A stretch of DNA of 64,000 bases from DATFQE01 sp963738205 (GTDB taxonomy: Bacteria > Actinomycetota > Thermoleophilia > Gaiellales > Gaiellaceae), in contig CAVTVQ010000007.1 in NCBI GenBank assembly GCA_963738205.1, positions 372,001 to 436,000 of the forward strand, written 5' to 3'. Within the stretch, counting starts at the first letter, position 1, and every line of letters starts with the position of its first letter. The notes under the pieces were generated by a model. The model ran no database searches, was not told where the DNA came from, and worked only from the letters and a program-made list of their open reading frames with translations. The translations under genes were made by a program, and so were the position numbers. Shown piece after piece: positions 9,276 to 19,307 of the stretch.

Positions 9276-10361
9276 TCACGCTCTCGCCCAGCGTTCGACA
9301 TTCTGCTCGTAGATCTCGCGGAGGATCGTCGCTCGACGCCGTACTCGAGCGACCAGCCGGGATAGTCGGCGCGGAACTCCGAGAGGTCGCTGATCCACCA
9401 GCGGTGGTCGCCCGTGCGCGCTTGGTCGCTGAGCGTCCCAGCTGAGCTCACGACCGGCGATCTCGCTCGCAGAGATCGATCGCTTCGAGCATCGAGCAGT
9501 TCGACTCCCGGCCGCCGCCGATGTTGTAGACGGCCGCCGGGCGCGGCGCTCTCATGGAAGGCCGCGAAGGCCGCGACGAGATCGGAGGCGTGGATGTTGT
9601 CCCGCACCTGCTTGCCGCCGTAGCCGAAAACGGTGTAGGGCTCGCCCGTGACCGTGCAGCGCATCAGGTAGGAAAGGAACCCGTGCAGCTGCGCGCCGGC
9701 ATGGTTGGGGCCCGTCAGGCAGCCGCCACGAAAGCAGACCGTCGGCATGTCGAAGTACCGCCCGTACTCCTGCACCGCAAGGTCGGCCGCCGCCTTCGAG
9801 ACGCCGAAGAGCGAGTGCAGTCGACCGGTCGATCGACATCGACGTGTCGATGCCCTCGTAGAACACGATGATCCTCCGGCAGCTCGAGCCTCTGTCTCGA
9901 GCTCGACGAGCGGCAGCTCGTTCGGAAGATCGCCATAGACCTTGTTGGTCGAGCAGAAGATGAAGCGTCGCCGTCGGGGCAATGGCTACGAACGGCCTCC
10001 AGGAGGTTGAGCGTCCCGTTCGCGTTGACCGTGAAGTCGGTCTGCGGGTCGGATGCGGCCCAGTCGTGCGACGGCTGGGCAGCCGTGTGGACGATCAGCT
10101 CGATGTCGCGCCGTGCTCCGCGAACACGCGGTCGACCGCATCGGCGTCCCGAATGTCGATGTCGAGCGAGCGGAACGTCGGGGTAGAGCTCGGTAAGCCG
10201 CTCGGTGACCGGCTGCGAGTCGAGGCGGTCGGGCCGAAGAACTGCGCCCGCATGTCGTTCTCGAGCCCGATGACGTCGAAGCCGGCCTCGACGAAGTGCC
10301 GCACGGACTCCGATCCGATCAGCCCTCCTGAGCCTGTGACGATCGCGGTCGGCATGCGCAC
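9276..10361 (-). CDS. CDP-paratose 2-epimerase-like SDR enzyme, frame-broken
   Basis: Extended short-chain dehydrogenase acting on a nucleotide sugar. Rossmann motif TGSGGLIGSE at the N-terminus (VRMPTAIV..., GTG 10361), then ENDMRAQFFGP, the characteristic AAQPSHDWAASDP, STNKVYGDLPNELPLVE, GIDTSMSID and LTGPNHAGAQLHGFL. The position of the catalytic Y-x3-K reads F-G-V-S-K, with Phe in place of Tyr. Several frame breaks scatter the protein over three frames (about 10190, 10130, 9990, 9880, 9830, 9540, 9440 and 9320). End inferred at TGA 9278-9276 after EIYEQNVERWARA. Groups with its neighbours as a cassette of two epimerases and a GT2. Confidence 0.7.
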
Positions 10362-11428
10362 CTAGAGCGAGCGCTGTCTCGAGCGCTCGGTGGTTCTCGC
10401 CGACCCAGACGGTGATCGTCCTCGAGCACGTCTCGCGGCGACGGGCGCGGCCGCCAGTCCGTGCGCTCGAACAGGCGTCCGCAGTCGGAGATGAAGAGCG
10501 GAACGTCCCCGGCGCGCGCCTCGTCGACCGCGCTCGATCGGCACGTCGTTGCCGGTCAGCTCGCGACAGAGGCTCGTCGTCTCGAGCAACGAGAGGCTGC
10601 ACTTCGCGACCTCCGCCGACGTTGCCGTTGAAACCGCTCCAGTGCTCGGGCCGCAGGAGCTGGTCCTCGATCAGGTCGACGAGGTCGTCGACGTGGAGCA
10701 GGTCCCGGACCTGCTTCCCGGTCGCCTCCGTAGCCGATGTAGCGGAGGGGCCGGCCGAAGTAGTGGCTCAGGACCCAGTGGGTGAACACGCCCTGGTCGA
10801 CCTTCCCCATCTGCCAGGGCCCGGCGATCACGCCGCAGCGGTCGACCACCGTACGGAGGCCGAACGCGTCGGCATACTCCACCGCCAGGAGCTCGCCGGC
10901 GAGCTTCGTCGCCCCGTAGAGCGTCCGCGCACCGTCGAGCGGGAACGCCTCGGAGATGCCGGCCGCGCGAAACGCCCGGCAGCTTCTGCGTCGGTGCCAG
11001 CTCGAAGCGGGTGTCCGTCTCGACGAGGTTGAGCGCCCGCAGCGTCGTCGATCGGGTAGACACGACTCGTCGAGAGGAAGAGGTAGAAGGGCGTCGTCGC
11101 GGCGCGCCAGCTCGAGGCAGTGGTACGCGCCGAAGAGGTTCGTCGAGACGACGTAGTCGGGGCTCTCGTACCCCGCGAGAACCGCCGGCTCGGCCGAGCA
11201 CTCGACGAGGGCGTCGATCCGCGGAACTGCCAGGAGGTCACCCGGGTCGCGGACGTCACCGTGGACGAACTCGACCCCCGCCACGCGCAGCCGCGGCAGG
11301 TTGAGCTCCGAGCCCCGCCGCCTGAGGTTGTCGAACGCGACGAACTCCCAGTCCGGGTTGCGCGCAGCGAGCGCCACGCTGACGCTCGCGCCGACGAAGC
11401 CGCAGCCTCCTGTGACCAGAACTTTCAT
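10362..11428 (-). CDS. CDP-paratose 2-epimerase-like SDR enzyme, second copy, frame-broken
   Basis: NAD-dependent nucleotide-sugar epimerase. It begins MKVLVTGGCGFVGASVSVAL with ATG 11428. Further identifiable parts: ECSAEPAVLAGYESPDYVV, LFLSTSRVYPI, ARTLYGATKLAGELL (intact Y-x3-K), TVVDRCGVIAGPWQMGKVDQG, FGRPLRYIGYGG, and near the end CRELTGNDVPIE and WVGENHRALET. Frame breaks near 11095, 11040, 10970, 10725, 10620, 10530 and 10420. The C-terminal end is uncertain: one frame stops at TAG 10364-10362, the other runs into the next gene. Overlaps or abuts the second epimerase, suggesting one operon. Confidence 0.7.
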
Positions 11429-11549
11429 CGCGGCTGTCCAGCAAGGGCGGACCTGGGCGTGGGCGTGTCACCGGACAACCGCGCCATCATAGGAGCCGAG
11501 GGTGCCGTCAATGATGACAAGCCAGTGTGGCTAGACTCGGCCACGCTTC

Positions 11550-12183
11550 ATGGCCGCGCTGGGTCAGATTGTCCGCGCCGGCCTCGGTCGCTTCGAGCGA
11601 CCGGTGGTCGAGCTTTACCGTTCGGCGTTCATCGATCTCGCGGCTCTGGCAACGCTGCTGCGCTCCGTTGCCGAACCGAAGTGCATCCTCGAGGTCGGCT
11701 GCGGTGACGGCCAGCTGAGCACGCAACTGGTATCCACCTTTCCTACCGCCAAGCTACTCGGCATCGACATCGCCTCGGAGCCTGGACGGCTCTTCCAGGG
11801 CGACCGCGAGCGAGCCTCGTTTCGTTCGGTTCCCGTGGCGGAGCTTCGCGCGGAAGGCCCTGTGCCCTTCGACCTCGTTGTCTTATGCGACGTGCTCCAC
11901 CACGTGCCGCCAGGGGGGCGCGACGGACTTCTGCGCGACGCGTTCGAGCTGACCGCGCGCAGCGGCCTTTTCGTCGTCAAGGAGTGGGAGCGTCGTAGAA
12001 ACCTCGCGCACAGCCTCGCCTACGTCTCCGACCGCTATCTCACGGGCGATCGGGTGGTTTTCCTGTCAGAGACAGAGCTTCGCACTCAGCTTCGGCGACT
12101 TTTCCCGGATGTCTCAGATGGCCCTCGACGCTCGGATTCCGCCTCGTCGAAACAACCTCATCCTCGGGCTCCGGTCCGGATGA
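11550..12183 (+). CDS. Class I SAM-dependent methyltransferase
   Basis: About 211-residue methyltransferase. SAM motif ILEVGCGDGQL near residues 46-56, acidic loop LLGIDIA, and the post-motif LCDVLHHVPPGG. The open frame continues to 12257, but after RRLFP (about 12108-12116) its residues look non-coding, whereas another frame gives RIPPRRNNLILGLRSG and stops at TGA 12181-12183. That is the usual ending of this family, so I infer a frame break there. ATG 11550 lies 13 nt after TAGACT (11532-11537). Stands alone between two minus-strand blocks. Likely methylates a sugar or lipid-linked intermediate. Confidence 0.75.
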
Positions 12184-12274
12184 TTTCGGACCGGACGCTT
12201 CTCGCCCAAAGCATGGCTCTGTGTAGGCGGGATCCTTTGCGACTGGAAGGATCCTGAGCGACCACGCGCGCGCT

Positions 12275-14194
12275 CTATCGCCTGGCGATCGGCACCTCGT
12301 AGAAGTCGACCGTCATCGCAGGGCCCGGCTTGCCGCGCCCGGCCGAATCTTCGAAGAAGCCCATCGTCCTGGCACCAAGGGAGAGCGGCTTGCCCGGGTA
12401 GTCCAGGGTGGCCGGGACCTGGGCGATCATCGGCCCGTCGGCCGTTCCGGGGGTCGCGCGGAAGACCGTTGCGCCGTTGACGATCGCGTAGAGCACCTTC
12501 CGGCGGTAGAGCAGCGACCGCAGTCGCTCCCACGCGGTCGTGGGAAGCTCGCGCGGGTCGACGACGACGAGGCCTCGACCGCTGCCCTGTGGGACCGCGA
12601 AATGCTCGCCGATCCGGGTGCGGACGGTGCCGAGCTTTCTGGGGGTGTCGCAGCGATTCGGCCGCCGTTCGAGCAGCTCCCAGTGTCCAACCGCCGGGAC
12701 CGCCTGGTAGAGGCAGAAGAGCTGCAGAGTCGTTCGCGGTGCGTCGAGCGTGCGGTTGCGACCGTTGAGCTCGCCGGGGCCTGTGAGCACGAAGTCGGGG
12801 CCGTGCTCGCGGAGGCTGCGCGCGTTGAGCCGGTCGATCCGTTCCGTGTATGCCGTGTACGACTGGAAGACGGGGAGCGGGTGCCAGCGGAGCTCGGGGT
12901 ACGCCCATGCCACCGAAGTCTCGTACCCGTAGACGTGAACCGTCCGGCCCCGGACGCGCTCGACGATGCCCGGGTCGAGGCCGTAGAGCTCGCGGAGCTG
13001 GATCCTCGCTTCGCCTGACCGAGTCAGCCGCTCCGACGTGGCCATCGTCCGGAGCTGGTCGACCGCGCGCTCGGCCGAGCGGACCGGATTCACGTCGTCG
13101 AGCGTCACCTGGCCGGCGCCCAGAGCCAGCAGCGCGCAGACGAGCGCGAGCGCCGATTCGCCTCGGATGTCGCGTCGCCAAGAGAGCGCGACGACGGCCA
13201 CGGCCGCCGAGAAGAACCAGATGCCGATGTGCCACGGGTCGTGCCGGACGAACTGCTGCTTGAACGTCGGATACGCGAGCGCGAGGCCGAGCGCGAGCAG
13301 CTTCAACCGGCGCGTGCGCGGCCAGCCCTCGGTGTTGCGCCACCCGACGAACAGCGCCACAGCGGCTACGACCACAGCGCCGAAGTACTCCCACTTCAGC
13401 GTCGCGTCCTCGTACGGCATCCCGCCGGAGTAGCCGGAGACGAGCTCAGCGGAGTAGAGGAAGAACTCAGGCACTGCACGCACGTCCTGGCCCGCCGCGA
13501 GCCACAACGCGAGGAACGACAGCGTCCCCGTAGCCGCGAACGAGGCGAGGTTGCGCAGCCGTCGCTCCCGCTCCATGACGAGCGTCAGGCCCACCAGCGC
13601 CAGCACCACCAGGCCCGTGGTCACCCGGATCATCAGCTCCAGGGCCCCGACGAAGCCGCCGGCGAGCGCGAGTGCTAGGAGCCAGCGCTGCGACCCCCGC
13701 CGGATCGCCTGCGCGCACCAGAGGAACACGAGCGGTGGAATCAGCAGAGTCGTCGGCACGATGACGATCGCCAGCTTCGTGATCGCGAACGCGATCACCG
13801 AGGCGCCGAGGAGACCGAATGTCGCCCTCGCGGCCCAGAGAAGGGAGCCGGCGATGGCAACCTGGAGCAGCCCGACGTAGAGGCCCGCGAGTGCAGCGGT
13901 GGGCGGAAAGTACAGGTACGGATCGGCGAGGAAGCCGAGCGGGCCGTAGGTAAAGACGATGTCCTTGCCGTAGTCGAGCGACTGCTGCCAGGCCATGCTC
14001 AGGCCGGCGCGCCACGAGGGGTCGACCCCGGTCTCGTATGGGATGACCGTCTGGACCGGCCAGGTCAGCCAGGCGATCGCCACCGCGCCCAGCGCGGTCT
14101 GGACGACCGGGTTGAGCAGGAGCGCGCGTCCGAGCGCGACGATGCTGACACGGCCCGGGGCCGGCGCGGATTCCTCGGTGGACGTCGTTACCAC
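12275..14194 (-). CDS. Polytopic membrane protein, GT-C-like (copy B), intact
   Basis: 639 residues, uninterrupted. N-terminal segment, about ten to twelve hydrophobic helices, then a soluble C-terminal part of about 200 residues ending in PGPAMTVDFYEVPIARR. The first large loop has TGVDPSWRAGLSMAW followed by FTYGPLGFLADP, the same pattern as copy A at 6400-8383. Loop-1 acidic residues followed by alternating helices suggest a GT-C type transferase or polymerase using a lipid-phosphate sugar outside the membrane. This is inference, and I recognise no named family. GTG 14194 overlaps the TAA stop of the upstream gene by 7 bp, so it is translated with the GT-A-like gene before it. Confidence 0.8.
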   Translation of the reverse strand: MVTTSTEESAPAPGRVSIVALGRALLLNPVVQTALGAVAIAWLTWPVQTVIPYETGVDPSWRAGLSMAWQQSLDYGKDIVFTYGPLGFLADPYLYFPPTAALAGLYVGLLQVAIAGSLLWAARATFGLLGASVIAFAITKLAIVIVPTTLLIPPLVFLWCAQAIRRGSQRWLLALALAGGFVGALELMIRVTTGLVVLALVGLTLVMERERRLRNLASFAATGTLSFLALWLAAGQDVRAVPEFFLYSAELVSGYSGGMPYEDATLKWEYFGAVVVAAVALFVGWRNTEGWPRTRRLKLLALGLALAYPTFKQQFVRHDPWHIGIWFFSAAVAVVALSWRRDIRGESALALVCALLALGAGQVTLDDVNPVRSAERAVDQLRTMATSERLTRSGEARIQLRELYGLDPGIVERVRGRTVHVYGYETSVAWAYPELRWHPLPVFQSYTAYTERIDRLNARSLREHGPDFVLTGPGELNGRNRTLDAPRTTLQLFCLYQAVPAVGHWELLERRPNRCDTPRKLGTVRTRIGEHFAVPQGSGRGLVVVDPRELPTTAWERLRSLLYRRKVLYAIVNGATVFRATPGTADGPMIAQVPATLDYPGKPLSLGARTMGFFEDSAGRGKPGPAMTVDFYEVPIARR

Positions 14195-15206
14195 CGCAGC
14201 GTCGTTTCGGGTAGATCGACATTTCCGAGGCCCCAGGAAGGCCCGTTGAAGACCGTCGGCCTGCCGGCGAGAAGCATCTCGCTCGCGTCCTCGAGGAACG
14301 TCTCGTACGGCACGACGAGGTGCGGCGGCGGCGGGTCGGGGCGATCCCAGTCGACCGCACGCGAATGCTCGAGGTGGTAGAGGCGTCGCCGCCCGTCGAG
14401 AATCACCTGTCTCATTCCCGCGCTCGCCGCAAGCACGCAGATGTATCCGTCGAGATGCCCGGCACTCGCGAACTCGGGATGCCCGCGAATCGTCTCCCAG
14501 CAGCTTCGATGCGCGAGAAAGAAGACGCCTGCGGCGTTCGTGTGGATCCACTCGGTCGGTCGAGCGGCGCGACTTTCTCGTGACCGAGGCCGCGTCGACC
14601 GTCGCCTGGAAAGGTATAAGCGCTTCGCTCTGGCGAGGCGAACCCCACCCGTGGGTGCATCGAACCGGAGCGAGCCGCCGAGGAGGTTGACGCGAACAAT
14701 CGAGGTTCTGCAGCGTGCGAGTAGTGCGCGCGAGCTTGCCTCGGGCGCCACCCCCGCCACGTCGTAGCGGTTCGTCCGGTAGAAGCTGTTCCTGTCCAGC
14801 GTGCGCTTCCCGATCGCTCGGAACAGCGCCGGCGTGAAGAGGACGTCTGGATCCGTCGCGAGGATGAAAGGCGATTGCGCTCTCCGCGCGCCGACGTTCT
14901 TCGCTGCGGAGGCCCAGATCAGGATCTCGTCCGCGCGCTCGAAGCGACTCGCCGCTGTCGCGGTCGGAACCGTGACGATTCGAACCGGAAGCGAGCCGCC
15001 GAAGTTCGGCGGGCTCAGGATCTCGGCAAGAGGCGGCTGGTCGGCGAGCGGGCACCACTCGACGAGGATCACCTCCGCCCGAACACGGTGCCGGCGAGCG
15101 AGCCACGCGACATTTCGGAGGAAGCTGCGGGCACGGGCGAAGAATCGCCGCCGTACTGCTCGTTCCGCAAGGCTGCGACGAGACTCAGATCGGGATCGTG
15201 GGCCAC
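14188..15206 (-). CDS. GT-A-like glycosyltransferase, one frame break
   Basis: Starts VAHDPDLSLVAALRNEQYGGD, then FFARARSFLRNVAWLA, ILVEWCPLADQPPLAEIL, SAAKNVGARRAQSPFILATDPDVLFTPAL and SFYRTNRYDV. The TDPDVLF stretch is a plausible metal-binding D-x-D variant. The frame changes near 15148: the sequence reads GATTCTTC where GATTTCTTC would keep QYGGDFF in frame, so one T appears to be missing from a TTT run. GTG 15206 lies 8 nt after the preceding gene's stop. The C-terminus (TVFNGPSWGLGNVDLPETTLRW) ends at 14188 and overlaps the membrane-protein gene. Family resembles proteins found beside rhizobial polysaccharide genes. Donor unknown. Confidence 0.72.
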
Positions 15207-15214
15207 AGGACCGA

Positions 15215-18200
15215 TCAGGGCAGTCGCGCGCGGATCTTCGCGGCCGACTCATACACGGCGTCCGAGAGCGTCGCCCGCCACGTGGCCTCCCTGACCGTGA
15301 GCCATCGCAACTGGACGCCGAGACGCCGTTGGTCGTTGCCCAGCCCGAGATCGGCGGGCCTCGCCGGATCGCGCAGGTCGAGCTCCACGACAGTTCGCCC
15401 TCTGGCGGCCGGCAGCGGAACGCGCAGGAGGCCGGGCGCCTTGCCGTGGTGGAAGACGCGCCTGCCGAGCTGTTCGCCATATGACAGACGCCTGAACCTC
15501 CAGCACGGGGTGGTCGGGCGTCAGGAAGGGTGCGGCGTTCAGCACGAGCTCGGCATCTTCAGGGACGTCGACGGTGGGCCTGAGGACAAGGCTCGCGCGG
15601 TCTCCGTCCGTCCAGACGCCTGCCGCCTCCATCGCCGACCACCCCTCGCCCAGCAAGCGCTTGGCGCCTGACTCGTCGCTGAAGACGATCTTCTCGCCGA
15701 GACGAACAGACCGGTCCACCTCCTCGACCGCGAGGGAGCGAAGGAGGATCCCGAGGGGCCGCTCGTCATCGGACCACCCGAGTTCCATTGGCGAGCGGAG
15801 CCCGTCCAGCTCGAACGTGAGGTCGACCTTGCCGTCGGCCGGCAACGGCGCAGGCAGCTCGATCCGCCACTCGGGGTTTCCGTAGCTGAGCTCGCGCGAC
15901 GCGATCAGGTCGCCGTTTGCACGAACATTCCCTTTGAGCGTGTCACCAGGTTGGGTGCAGACGCTGCCGATCGAGAGCACAAAGACGACGTCGTTCTCGC
16001 CGCCGTCGAGGGCGAGCGTGAGCTGCGACCGTGGACCTCGCGTCCAGATCCCCTGCTCGTCGTGGTAGGCCCACCCGTCTCCGACGCCTCCGTAGTCAGT
16101 GATTTCGGCCAGCTCGACCGTCTCGCCCCGCCGCATCCGAAGGCGTTGGTCCTCTCCCTCGGTCCGAGCTGCCCAGCCCGCGAGCCGGCGCTCGCGTGCC
16201 AATCCCGCTCGCGCCTCCTGATCGTCGGCCGGAAGCAACGTGACCGTCTCTAGCAGGATGCCGAGCGGCCGGTCGTCATCCAGCGACAACCCGAGCTCGC
16301 GCGGCGAATGCGGATCGCCGACCTCGAACGCCAGGTCGACCGCGCCTTCGGCAGCGGCCACCGCAGGCAGCTCGAGATGCCAGTCCAGATCCCCGAAGTT
16401 GAAATCTCGGGCCGCCAGAGGCTCGCCGTTCACGAGCGCCGCGACGCTGAGCGTCAGATCCTGCCGGATGCAGATGCTGCCCAGCGAGATCGCGAGCACG
16501 TGGTCGCTCTCCTCGATCCCATCGAGCGCCAGCGCGACCTCCGAGCGAGGCCCTTGGGTCCAGAGCCCGCTCTCGTCGGGAAAGGCCCAGCCTTCCCCAA
16601 AGCCGCCGTAATCCTTCAGCTCGGCGAGGTCCAGCGCCTCATGCGTGCGGAGGTGAAAACGCCTTTGCCCGAGGTCGCCGCGAGCCGCCCACCGAAGCAA
16701 ACGGCGCTCCTGCAAGAGCAACGACCTCGTCACTTCATCATCGAGCGGAACCGCGCGGACGGTTGCTCGCCGGACGCGGGAGTGCGCGGTCGTGTGGCTG
16801 CAGTCGAGGTTCGCCAGGACGTACGCGTCCCAGAAGCAACGTCCAGCTGTGGACGAGCACGAATCGGCGCGGATGCTCTCCACGCTCGAGCCGCTCGCGC
16901 TCGAGCTCGACCAGGCGCTCGAGGGCGACGAAGACCCGCGCGAGCTCCGCCGGAAGCTGTGCGAGCTGGGAATCCCCGCCTCGCGGGGCGTCGACGAGCG
17001 AGAGGTCGAGGCCGAGATCGACGACGAAGACGTCCACGGTGCCCGCCATGCGTTCGACCGACCGCTCTTCGCCGAGGACGGCGATCTGCAAGCGTCGATC
17101 CTCTGCGGGCTGCGCGACGAGCGAAGCCAGCGATTCTCGGAGGACGGCATTGGCTCCGACGTAGCCGACCGTCGCATTGCGCGGCGTCACGGCAAGCGAG
17201 TCGGCGATGAACGGCAGGACGTGGCCCGAGTCGTACGTGAGCTCGTAGGGCACCCTGCCTGCGTCGGAGGGTGTTCGCGGCCCTACGCTGTTCGGAGCCG
17301 CAGCGACCACCGCGTCGGCGAACTGCGCACCAGACCGCTCGCGAATCGGCACCTCCTCGATCTCCTCGTCTGCGAGCCCCCAGGTGGCCGCCTGCTCCGG
17401 CACCTCCGGCCTGTCGACGAGCAGGAAGAACCGCTCGAGGTCGTTGGTGACCATCTTCGCGCCGTGGTAGACCGTGGGCGTGCGGTTGTGGTTGCAGTGG
17501 TAGCCCGCGACGCTGCTCCTCGAGGCTTCCGATCGAACCGCGATGGAGCCGCATCCGCTTGCTGAAGTTGGAGTCGACGTGGTAGCCGAGGACCATCTCC
17601 TCGTCCAGCCCGTCGATCGCGACGAAGTCGTCCCGGAGGGCGAGCTGGAAATCGCCCGGCGCGTCGAACCGAATCCACTCGTTGCTGAGCGTCGTCTCGT
17701 CGAGCCGTAGGGCCTGGCCCAAGCCGCTCGATCTCGGCCATCGCCCGGCGTGGATCGCTCCGCGGCAGGCGTTCCCAGAGCCACTCTGGAAGCTCGTACC
17801 TCGGCAACCCGTAGAAGCCGTCGGCGAGCACCCCGCAGACCTCACTCAGGCTCTCGTCGGAGCGTGGCAAGACGATCATGTCCGTGTTCGTGAGAGCAAC
17901 CAGCGGTTCGCCGGATTCGCTCGTCGCACGGCGGCATTGCGGGCGACGGGCTCGCTGACCGGCGAGGTGGGTGCGGCCGGCGAAGCGCTGCTGGTGCAGG
18001 GCGGCCGGTACGCGAAGCACGCGAAGCACGTCGAGACAGCGGTCGGTCAGGGTGTCCGCGAGCGCCTCGACGAAGGTGGGCAGCTCGTCGGGCGTGTCGT
18101 AGTCGACGAAGACGATCTCGTCGTCCGGGTCGGTCAGGACCTCGGCGATGCAGTTGAGGCTCAGCGCCGCGCGCCGGTGAAGGTTGTAGCCGTGCGCGTC

Positions 18201-18230
18201 GTTCCGGCCGTAGAGGATGACCGAGATCAC
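15215..18230 (-). CDS. Giant modular glycosyltransferase with three tandem C-terminal modules, frame-broken
   Basis: About 1000 residues. N-terminal GT2-like domain: VISVILYGRNDAHGYNLHRR, DPDDEIVFVDYDTPDELPTF, VARNAAVRRA, LTNTDMIVLPR (likely metal site), GYHVDSNFSKRMRL. A middle region follows (YDSGHVLPFIADSL, TPRNATVGYVGANAVLRES). Then come three repeated beta-rich modules starting near 16630, 16112 and 15690. They share G-[LIV]-W-T-x-G-x-R (GLWTQGPR, GIWTRGPR, GVWTDGDR) and, in the first two, RPLGILL; the third has RRLGVQL. They resemble the DUF7024-type domain as I remember it, possibly glycan binding. Frame breaks near 17960 (two compensating), 17722, 17545, 16840 and 15480. The corrected C-terminus is SDAVYESAAKIRARLP with TGA 15217-15215. 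Confidence 0.7.
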
Positions 18231-18261
18231 TGCGCTGTGAGGGGGCGCGGCGCGCGCGACA

Positions 18262-19285
18262 TCAGGTCGAGGCGACGGCTCGACGAGGGCTCGCGGTTGC
18301 CGCGAGCTCGTCGTAGATCCACGTGAACGTCTTCTCCATGCCCACGGCGAGCGGCGTGCTCGGCTCCCATCCGAGACGCTCATTGATCAGCGTGTTGTCC
18401 GAGTTCCGCCCGCGAACGCCCTTCGGCGCGTCGAGGTTGTAGCGGCGCTTCAGCCGCACGCCGGCGATCTCCTCGACGGTGTCGACGAGCTGGTTGATCG
18501 TCACGAGCTCGGAGGAGCCGAGGTTGATCGGCTCGAGGATGTCGCTCTCCATGATCTGTGGTCGTGCCGTAGAGGCAGTCGTCGATGTACATGAAGCTCC
18601 GCGTCTGCTCGCCGTCGCCCCAGATCTCGATCTCGTCCGTCGCCGGCGAGCTTGGCCTCGGCGACCTTGCGGCAGATCGCGGCCGGCGCCTTCTCCCGCC
18701 CGCCGGTCGTACGTCCCGTACGGCCCGTAGACGTTGTGGTAGCGGGCGACGCGCGTCTCGATGCCGTAGTCGTCGTGGAAGTTCCGGCACATGCGCTCGG
18801 AGAACAGCTTCTCCCAGCCGTAGCCGTCCTCGGGCAGTGCCGGATACGCGTCCTCCTCCTTCAGGGCCGTCACCTCGGACAACCGCTGAAGCTCGATGTT
18901 GTAGACGCACGCCGACGACGAGTAGAAGTGCCGCTTGACCCCTTCGTCCCGGCCGGCCATGAGCAGGTGGGTGTTGATGAGGACGGAGATCATGCAGGCA
19001 GCCCTGTTCGCCTCGATGAAGCCCATCCCGCCCATGTCGCAGGCGAGGTTGTAGACGTGCGCGATCCCCTCGACGGCCTCTCGGCAGCGCCTCGAGGGAG
19101 CGGAGGTCGGCGACGCGGTTGTCGACGCCCGGGCAGACCTGATGCCACTCGTCGAGCGGCTTGATGTCGACCGCGCGAAGTCGCGTGAAGCCGTTCTCCT
19201 GCAGGTAGCGCACGAGCCAGCCGCCGATGAAGCCGCCTGCGCCGCCGACGAGAATCGGATCGCTCTTCGAGATGCTCCCTGGCAC
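18262..19285 (-). CDS. GDP-mannose 3,5-epimerase-like protein, frame-broken
   Basis: Closely resembles the plant-type GDP-mannose 3',5'-epimerase that makes GDP-L-galactose. Motifs: LVGGAGGFIGGWL, DIKPLDEWHQVCPG, DMGGMGFIEANRAACM, FYSSSACVYN, YGWEKLFSERMCR (Y-x3-K), VARYHNVYGPYGTYD, EIWGDGEQTRSFMYIDD, LEPINLGSSELVTINQL and RYNLDAPKGVRGRNSDNT. Frame breaks near 19080 (an extra C in GAGGCGCTGCC), 18700, 18655 and 18560. GTG 19285 is preferred over ATG 19291 because AGGAGG at 19297-19292 is then spaced 6 nt. Follows the dehydrogenase gene in the same operon. The product sugar would feed the GDP-mannose-derived part of the polymer. Confidence 0.82.
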
Positions 19286-19291
19286 GCTCAT

Positions 19292-19297
19292 CCTCCT
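19292..19297 (-). promoter_or_regulatory. Shine-Dalgarno AGGAGG deciding the epimerase start
   Basis: AGGAGG on the minus strand is immediately next to ATG 19291 but 6 nt from GTG 19285, so GTG is the better start. It marks an operon-internal gene with a leader, unlike the leaderless first genes. Confidence 0.7.
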
Positions 19298-19307
19298 CTG
19301 AACGAAC

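Noticed and set aside
8427..11428. Reading this stretch as a block of decayed pseudogenes
   Set aside because: Motifs are conserved on both sides of every break and breaks are single-base. Sequencing or assembly error is simpler, though not proven.
12114..13394. Minus-strand open frame of 426 codons
   Set aside because: Shifted-frame shadow of the intact membrane protein 12275-14194. No hydrophobic helices.
14195..15106. Long N-terminal extension of the membrane protein ending at 12275
   Set aside because: The frame stays open, but this part is antisense-like Arg/Ser-rich sequence overlapping the GT-A-like gene. The GTG at 14194 gives the length of the paralogue.
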